Of a stretch of 21,520 bases of DNA, positions 21,162 through 21,520 are shown piece by piece. This DNA comes from DASYUM01 sp036001225. Lineage in GTDB: Bacteria; Methylomirabilota; Methylomirabilia; Rokubacteriales; DASRDR01. The stretch covers positions 1 through 21,520 of the forward strand of contig DASYUM010000317.1 in NCBI GenBank assembly GCA_036001225.1, in the 5' to 3' direction. Position 1 is the first letter of the stretch, and each line of letters starts with the position of its first letter. Made by a program: the position numbers and the translations under genes. The notes beneath the pieces are model-generated. The model did not search any database. It was not told the origin of the DNA and saw only the letters and a program-made list of their open reading frames with translations.

Positions 21162-21259
21162 TCGGGTCCCCCCTTCACCCCCGCCCCCTCCCACCCCGAG
21201 GGGGGAGGGGGGGCCCACGCCATCTCGGCGCTCGCCCCCCGCGGGTGACCCCGGACCGC
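21162..21259 (-). other. dctP-dctQ intergenic G-rich hairpin
   Basis: The 98-bp gap contains a C-rich block followed by a G-rich block (about 21183-21213) able to form a hairpin with stems like CCCCTCCC/GGGGGAGGGG. Such structures between binding-protein and permease genes often protect the upstream message and set a high binding-protein to permease ratio; this is inference. Confidence 0.4.
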
Positions 21260-21520
21260 TCACTGGCCGGCGGCGACCTTCTTCAGCTCCTCCCGGAACT
21301 CGGCGAGGATCCGGGCGGCGTCCACCCCCTTGGCGTTGGCCTTCTGGATCCAGTCCTCGATGATCGGCGCGGAGCGCTTCTTCACCTCGGCGACGAGGGC
21401 GGCGTCGGCGTTGACGATCTTGACGCCCGACTTCTTCAGCGCCTCCAGGCCCTTCTTGTCGGCTTCGTCCCAGGAGTGGCCGGCGAGGCGCGCGATGTGC
21501 TCGCCGGCGAGCTTCTCGAT
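21260..21520 (-). CDS. dctP: TRAP transporter substrate-binding protein DctP, C-terminal part
   Basis: The minus strand gives 86 codons open to the window edge and ending at TGA (21260-21262). The product is charged and helical: IEKLAGEHIARLAGHSWDEA, DKKGLEALKKSGVKIV and KKRSAPIIEDWIQKA. This matches the C-terminal helices of DctP-type binding proteins, where a W-D-E-x-x-x-x-G...L...G pattern is usual. The position as first gene of dctP-Q-M fits. The N-terminal ligand-binding portion lies outside the window, so the substrate cannot be guessed. Confidence 0.85.
   Translation of the reverse strand: MEKLAGEHIARLAGHSWDEADKKGLEALKKSGVKIVNADAALVAEVKKRSAPIIEDWIQKANAKGVDAARILAEFREELKKVAAGQ

Noticed and set aside
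1..21520. tRNA, rRNA, CRISPR array, riboswitch or replication origin
   Set aside because: No cloverleaf-like stretch, regular direct repeat array or conserved aptamer core was seen on reading both strands. A covariance-model scan was not possible.

Overview
High-GC (visibly about two-thirds G+C) bacterial chromosomal DNA packed with secondary transporters, an ABC importer and exported or catabolic enzymes. Three unrelated organic-solute uptake systems (tripartite tricarboxylate transporter, TRAP, carbohydrate-type ABC), a Bug-type binding protein, amidohydrolase-2 and short MetE-like proteins suggest a metabolically versatile soil or subsurface heterotroph, for example a Rokubacteria/Methylomirabilota-like or related uncultured lineage. 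That assignment is inference; no rRNA, tRNA or phylogenetic marker lies in the window.

Layout. 1-354: 3'-truncated membrane protein (-). 469-2181: a scrap heap holding the tail of a response regulator, the C-terminal part of an IS91-type transposase, a possible MetE-like fragment, one intact Uma2-type nuclease gene and an unidentified gene remnant. 2186-5098: TTT transporter operon (-) in the order tctB-tctA-tctC. 5264-7976: a D-2-hydroxyacid dehydrogenase and a ThDP-dependent enzyme (-). 8063-12206: amidohydrolase, secreted beta-propeller and MetE-like protein (+), with fragments of a second copy of three of these genes between them. 12203-13946: an Fe(II)/2OG-type oxygenase and a HAD hydrolase (-). 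14114-17198: ABC importer permeases and binding protein (+), no ATPase. 17483-19125: Tat-exported transglutaminase-like protein overlapping a TlpA-like thioredoxin (+). 19414-21520: TRAP transporter DctM, DctQ and the C-terminus of DctP (-).

Two observations stand out. First, the 7.9-11.1 kb region reads as a segmental duplication followed by reciprocal loss. The intact amidohydrolase is followed by a 42-bp relic of a metE-like 5' end and a 45-bp relic of a ThDP-gene 5' end, while the intact metE-like gene is preceded by an in-frame, internally deleted amidohydrolase relic that keeps the same TGATG stop/start junction. Second, three copies of a double-hairpin repeat sit at the 3' ends of three different genes in the same gene-relative orientation. 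Their stems differ by compensatory changes, and one copy supplies the last 13 codons and stop of the dehydrogenase.

Functionally, the ThDP enzyme and dehydrogenase form a tight pair that could act on 2-oxo/2-hydroxy acids brought in by the adjacent TTT system. The divergent amidohydrolase/MetE-like genes may belong to the same or a neighbouring catabolic pathway. No substrate can be read from the sequence.
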